In this document: positions 5,246-8,861 of the stretch, in pieces
Position numbering within the stretch: position 1 is the stretch's first letter
Layout: every line of letters starts with the position of its first letter
Assembly (NCBI GenBank): GCA_910584865.1
Contig: CAJUCE010000071.1
Location: forward strand, 1 to 8,861
DNA length: 8,861 bases
Direction: 5' to 3'
From: an uncultured Acetatifactor sp.
Lineage (GTDB): Bacteria > Bacillota > Clostridia > Lachnospirales > Lachnospiraceae
Program-made: the position numbers and the translations under genes
Notes under the pieces: generated by a model
Database searches by the model: none
What the model was told of the DNA's origin: nothing
Seen by the model: only the letters and a program-made list of their open reading frames with translations

Positions 5246-5803
5246 ATGAAGCTTACAAATGAAATAAAACTGGTGATTGCGAAATCCGGTGCGGAAAACA
5301 AATGGCTTCCGCTCTGGATGCATGGGACAGATACTGTAAACGTGATGATTGAGCTGATTCATCGGCGGTATTCTTCTCTTTCAGAATTATGTGGTATGCC
5401 TTTCGGCGCTTTCAAAAAGACTGCGGTTTTGTTGGCATATCTGCATGATATCGGTAAGATTACGCCGCTTTTTCAATCACAGATTTTGAAATCCCTGCCT
5501 GAAAGACGCTCTCTGATGGAACACTATGGCATTCCCCGGATACCGGAGAATTTTATAGATAAGGGGAAATCCCATCACACAAAATGCGGCGAGACGATTT
5601 TACTGGATTTGGGATTTCCGAAAGGATTTTCTTCCATAGTGGGTGCACACCATGGTATGCCTGCGGAAAATCTGGCTTCTCATATCGAAAAATATTCCCC
5701 TCATTTTTATGGAATACCGGCAAAGCGTGAGTTTTGGAAAAGGTTGTACATAGAATGGATAAATTATTCAATGGAACAGGCAGGATTTACCGATATTTCG
5801 TAA
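5246..5803 (+). pseudogene. cas3: Cas3 HD-nuclease fragment (Cas3''-like, 185 codons)
   Basis: The 185-residue frame keeps the metal-binding HD-domain signature: His26 in LPLWMHGTDT, His67-Asp68 in AYLHDIGK, His110/111 in GKSHHTKCGE and His135/136 in VGAHHG. It is intact from its ribosome binding site (AGGGGAG) to the premature TAA, and has a strong promoter. It could therefore still be made as a free HD protein, like the separate Cas3'' of some type I systems. Without the helicase and Cascade a CRISPR role is unlikely. The stop is in frame with the next fragment. Confidence 0.85.
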
Positions 5804-5833
5804 ATTTCTGCATTAGACAAGAAGACGGAGGTT

Positions 5834-6508
5834 TTGCTGTCCGGGCTTCTGATTATGTCGGATTGGCTTGCAAGCAATCAGGAGAATTTCGGCCTGTTGG
5901 AGGCGGATGTAGTTCTGTCGGAGAACGAGTATCCGAAAAGCCGCTGCCTTGATGCATTTGAGAGACTGAACCTGCCGGAGCCCGGGGAGTTCGATGAAGA
6001 ACGGATTTTCGAGGAGGGTTTTAGAGAGCGGTTTGGCTTCTCCATGAATGGAATTCAAAAGGATGTGATACATATCGTGGAGAACTGCAGGGAGCCGGGA
6101 TTGTTTATACTGGAGGCGCCCATGGGAAAGGGAAAGACAGAGGCGGCTCTTGCAGCAATGGAAATTCTTGCCGCAAAATGCGGTAAAACCGGTTTGTTTT
6201 TCGGCCTTCCCACACAGGCAACCGCCAACGGTATTTTTGAACGTGTGGTGCAGTGGGCAGAGATGCAGTCCAATGACGCTGTTCATGGTATTTGCCTGGT
6301 ACACGGAAACGCGGAATTCCAGCCTGTTTTTGCAGAATTGAAAAATGAACGCATGCTGCAGACAGACATTGACGGGGAAAGCGGACTGGTGGTCAATGGG
6401 TTTTTCAGCGGCAGCAAGATGTCGCTTTTAACGGATTATGTGGTGGCTACGGTAGACAGGCTTTTGATGTCCGCCCATGCCACAGGAAAGCGCGGAAAAA
6501 GCGGTTAA
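5834..6508 (+). pseudogene. cas3: Cas3 helicase fragment with Walker A motif
   Basis: This continues the HD frame after the stop (TTG at 5834 is only the first possible codon, not a credible start). It holds the linker, a Q-motif-like FSMNGIQ, the ATP-binding loop APMGKGKTEA, motif Ia GLPTQATANGIF and motif Ib VATVDRLLMSA. Immediately after MSA, where Cas3 should continue toward the DEAH box, the sequence becomes unrelated (HATGKRGKSG) and stops at 6506-6508, marking the deletion junction. Confidence 0.85.
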
Positions 6509-7622
6509 AATTATCTGCAGCGGCGAGGAGGCGGCAGTGGAAAGGATTGCATCCGCGGTGGGTTCCGGGGCATGTGTCGGCATTATATGCAATACGGTTG
6601 TGAGAGCGCAGCATTTTGCCGAAAGGATTCGCAATGTGGACGGCGCACAGGTGATTTTATATCATGCGCAATACATTATTCCGGACAGAATGGAACGGGA
6701 AGAAACGCTGAAAAAGTATATTGGAAAGAATTCCACTGCAGAAATGAGAGAAGGCGTGGTGGTAGCAGGAACCCAGGTCCTGGAACAGTCCCTTGACATT
6801 GATTTTGATATTTTGGTTACGGAGCTCTGTCCCATGGATCTTCTGCTGCAAAGGATTGGGAGGCTTCAGCGCCATCCCCGTGGACATAGGCCCCAGGGGT
6901 ATGAGACGGCAGAATGTATTGTTTTGGGGACGGAGGAACCGGATGGTGCGTCGGAGCGGATTTATACCAGATGGTTGCTTTTGCGGACAAGGAAGCTGCT
7001 TCCTGCCTATATTACGGTTCCCGGCGACATCGATCCCCTTGTGTACGAGACGTACCGGGAGTCAGAACCTGAGGGCGCGGAGGAGGAAGCTGCCCTGAAG
7101 GAGTATCAGGATTTGATTGAGGAAAAAAAGCAAAGGGCCAGGGGATTTTTGATGGCGCCTCCGCGGGAAAGCAGATGGGGAAGTGACCTTCATGACTGGC
7201 TCCGCAACAGTGCAGGGGATAATGAAAACAGCGCCCTGGCGACAGTGCGCGACGGAACCTTTTCCATAGAGGTTCTGGTACTGGTACAATATGCAGACGG
7301 TATGTTGGGAATGTTGCCCTGGCAGACGGAAGGGGAAAAGTATCACCCTTCCGTCTGCCCGCCGGAGGGTGTCTGTCAGCAGATTGCACAGCAGAAGCTT
7401 CGTCTTCCGGCAAGGTTTTGCTATGATATAAACAGAACAGTGAATGAACTGGAAGAAATGGATCGCTTTTTAACGGGATTTCAAAGATCCCGTTGGCTGA
7501 AAGGGCAGCTTGTACTTTTGCTGGACGAAAGCCTGCGTGCGGAACTGTGTGGTATTACGGTCATGTATTCGCAGGAAAGCGGGCTTACCTATACAAGGTG
7601 GGAAAAAGGAAACGCCAGATAG
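6477..7622 (+). pseudogene. cas3: Cas3 helicase C-terminal fragment (motifs IV-VI and C-terminal domain)
   Basis: From ATG 6477 the frame reads PQESAEKAVKIICSG, then the second RecA-like domain: ICNTVVRAQHFAERI (motif IV region), VVVAGTQVLEQSLDIDFDIL (motif V) and LLQRIGRLQRHPRG (motif VI, with the arginine finger). The long C-terminal part (about residues 145-381) fits the Cas3 C-terminal domain. No Shine-Dalgarno sequence precedes 6477, so the ATG is likely fortuitous. The fragment lacks Walker A and cannot be an ATPase. The next gene, where casA would be expected, is an unrelated nuclease gene. Confidence 0.82.
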
Positions 7623-7631
7623 CTTTGGCGA

Positions 7632-7660
7632 TTTACTTTCGGCATGAAATAGGATATACT
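7632..7660 (+). promoter_or_regulatory. Candidate promoter of the DUF1016 nuclease gene
   Basis: TTTACT (7632-7637), 17 bp, then TATACT (7655-7660) matches housekeeping promoter spacing with 4/6 and 5/6 consensus bases. It starts ten bases after the cas3 stop, indicating that the downstream genes are a separate transcription unit. Confidence 0.5.
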
Positions 7661-7684
7661 GATAAAGGTCATAGCGCAGACAGT

Positions 7685-7706
7685 CCCGCAAACGGGCGGG
7701 TCTTTT
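7685..7706 (+). terminator. Terminator- or attenuator-like hairpin in the nuclease-gene leader
   Basis: CCCGC (7685-7689) pairs with GCGGG (7696-7700) around a 6-nt loop, followed by TCTTTT (7701-7706). An alternative CCCG/CGGG pairing competes. It would end cas3 transcription, but it also lies downstream of the promoter at 7632-7660 and only a few bases before the ribosome binding site GAGGAG (7711-7716), so it may attenuate the nuclease gene. Confidence 0.45.
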
Positions 7707-7723
7707 CATAGAGGAGTGAGTAT

Positions 7724-8764
7724 ATGGAAAATCATCAGCTGTCATCGGACAATCCGATGATTTTGGAAATCAGAGAATTGCTGGAAAAGTCAAGAAAAAA
7801 TATCGCGCAGCAGGTCAACACCGAGCTGCTTACAACCTACTGGAACATTGGCCGGATTATTGTGGAGTATGAGCAGCAAAGCCAGCTTCGTGCAGAGTAT
7901 GGAAAGCAGACCTTAAAAGAACTTTCCAAAGAACTGACAAGGGAGTTTGGAAAAGGCTTTTCGCGCTCAAATCTTCAAAATATGAGGGCGTTCTATCTGG
8001 CCTATGAGAAATGCCAGACACCGTCTGGCAAATTGGCCTGGTCCCATTATTGCGAGCTTTTGACAATCTCCGATGAGGGCAAGCGCAGTTTTTATGAAAA
8101 AGAGGCTGTCAATTCCGGCTGGTCGGTACGGGAGCTGAAACGGCAGATTGAAAGCTCCTTGTATGAACGCCTCTTATTATCCAGTGGCGACGCCAACAAA
8201 GAAAAGGTTCTCTCGCTGGCACAAAAGGGAATTGAAATCGCACAGCCAGCCGATATTATCCGCGATCCCTATGTATTCGAGTTTTTAGGGATTCCCGAAA
8301 ACAAGCCTTACCTGGAAAGCGATCTGGAACAGGCGCTTGTGATGCAGATTGAAAAATTCCTGCTGGAACTTGGCCGGGGATTCATGTTTGTGGGAACCCA
8401 GCAGCGGATCACCTTAAATAATACCCACTACTATGTGGATATGGTTTTTTATAATAAAATCCTGCGGGCCTATGTGCTGATTGAACTAAAAACAAAAAAA
8501 CTGACGCCGGAAGCTGCCGGACAGCTGAATATGTACCTCAACTACTATGCGGCGGAAGTCAATGACCATGATGATAACCCGCCTATCGGCATTATCCTCT
8601 GTACCGATAAAGACGGTGTTGCGGCGGAGTATGCGCTGGGCGGTCTGTCCAACAATATCTTTGCATCCCGCTATGTCCTCTATATGCCAGACAAGGAGCA
8701 GCTGGTGGCACAGGTAGAGGCAGTCCTGAAGAAATGGCATGACAAAAACGATGGGAACCAGTAA
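7724..8764 (+). CDS. YhcG/DUF1016-type PDDEXK nuclease-domain protein
   Basis: A 346-residue protein of the YhcG family. Residues about 10-145 are the DUF1016 N-terminal helical region (ELLTTYWNIGRIIVEYEQ, LTREFGKGFSRSNLQNMRAF, ELLTISDEGKRSFYEKEA). Residues about 180-335 are the PDDEXK nuclease domain, with the likely catalytic set Asp239 in YYVDMVFYN, Glu254 and Lys256 in YVLIELKTKK and Gln267 in AAGQLNMYLNYY. All active-site residues are present and length is typical, so it looks intact. These proteins are common in mobile and defence-associated regions and are predicted DNA nucleases; the biological role is not settled. The start is ATG 7724 with GAGGAGTGAG just upstream. Its last codons overlap the next gene. 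Confidence 0.9.
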   Translation: MENHQLSSDNPMILEIRELLEKSRKNIAQQVNTELLTTYWNIGRIIVEYEQQSQLRAEYGKQTLKELSKELTREFGKGFSRSNLQNMRAFYLAYEKCQTPSGKLAWSHYCELLTISDEGKRSFYEKEAVNSGWSVRELKRQIESSLYERLLLSSGDANKEKVLSLAQKGIEIAQPADIIRDPYVFEFLGIPENKPYLESDLEQALVMQIEKFLLELGRGFMFVGTQQRITLNNTHYYVDMVFYNKILRAYVLIELKTKKLTPEAAGQLNMYLNYYAAEVNDHDDNPPIGIILCTDKDGVAAEYALGGLSNNIFASRYVLYMPDKEQLVAQVEAVLKKWHDKNDGNQ

Positions 8765-8861
8765 TAAAGTCTGCCCCGGCTGCGGCAGAAAAATGAAACA
8801 GCAGTTTATCGGCTTGCAGCATTGTAAATGCAGCATGAGCTGGAAAAAGGACATCGGATTT
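8739..8861 (+). CDS. Small cysteine-motif (zinc-ribbon-like) protein, 3' end outside window
   Basis: Forty-one codons are visible, open to the window's end. The product contains CPGCGRKMK (Cys12, Cys15) and HCKCSMSWKKD (Cys29, Cys31), a CxxC plus CxC arrangement suggesting a zinc-binding ribbon. The start is ATG 8739, or ATG 8751 in the same frame; neither has a strong ribosome binding site. The gene overlaps the end of the nuclease gene by 26 bp in another frame, so translational coupling is likely. The function is unknown; the overlap suggests it is made together with the nuclease. Confidence 0.6.
   Translation, partial: MTKTMGTSNKVCPGCGRKMKQQFIGLQHCKCSMSWKKDIGF

Larger units (their letters stand above)
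5246..7622 (+). pseudogene. cas3: Decayed type I CRISPR Cas3 helicase-nuclease
   Basis: Cas3 degrades target DNA after recruitment by Cascade, using an N-terminal HD nuclease and a superfamily 2 helicase. Here all the ends are present but the gene is broken. An in-frame TAA at 5801-5803 separates the HD domain from the helicase; reading continues in the same frame beyond it (I-S-A-L-D-K-K-T-E), so a single substitution could explain it. Near 6470-6490 the frame jumps and the segment that should hold the DEAH/DExH box and the SAT motif is absent, an internal deletion that I estimate at 100-200 codons. Walker A and motifs V and VI remain on different pieces. The gene starts at ATG 5246 after AGGGGAG. 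The HD-domain style resembles type I-E Cas3, but subtype is uncertain. No Cascade, cas1, cas2 or CRISPR array is in the window. Confidence 0.88.

Noticed and set aside
1..8861. CRISPR array or tRNA/rRNA genes
   Set aside because: Because of the cas3 remnant I looked for regularly spaced 25-37-bp repeats and saw none; no tRNA cloverleaf or rRNA sequence was recognised on either strand.

Overview
The window looks like low-to-mid G+C Firmicutes DNA, most likely a gut clostridium of the Lachnospiraceae type. This rests on AGGAGG-type ribosome binding sites, TTGACT/TATAAT promoters and a Tn916/Tn1549-like integration module; no species can be named from sequence alone.

Layout. (1) Positions 1 to about 3460 are the recombination end of a Tn916-superfamily integrative conjugative element: an Orf8-like helix-turn-helix protein, a structured ~430-bp non-coding stretch with a 16-bp perfect inverted repeat, an excisionase-type DUF6462-like protein, a small ribbon-helix-helix protein behind a promoter that carries an operator-like inverted repeat, and a tyrosine integrase. 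(2) The integrase is broken twice. It has lost 2 bp in a TA run near its start, and a 757-bp element with terminal inverted repeats lies between its catalytic boxes, flanked by an 8-bp target duplication. Restoring the 2 bp and removing 765 bp (element plus one target copy) gives exactly 412 in-frame codons including the stop. The inserted element carries one gene, a GNAT acetyltransferase, and no transposase. (3) Positions 3463-5007 (minus) encode an ECF-like sigma factor with an unusual ~350-residue C-terminal extension. (4) Divergently, 5246-7622 holds a decayed type I CRISPR cas3: an in-frame stop separates the HD nuclease from the helicase, and an internal deletion removed the DEAH/SAT helicase motifs. 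No Cascade, cas1/cas2 gene or CRISPR array is visible. (5) At the right are a YhcG/DUF1016-type PDDEXK nuclease gene and an overlapping small cysteine-motif protein that runs off the window.

How the parts fit. The left side would control excision and integration of the element (HTH protein, Xis-like protein, RHH autoregulator, integrase), but the integrase damage predicts an element that cannot move itself. The right side looks like an accessory or defence-gene neighbourhood that has accumulated loss-of-function changes. The most novel object is the transposase-less, acetyltransferase-carrying inverted-repeat element at 2293-3049.
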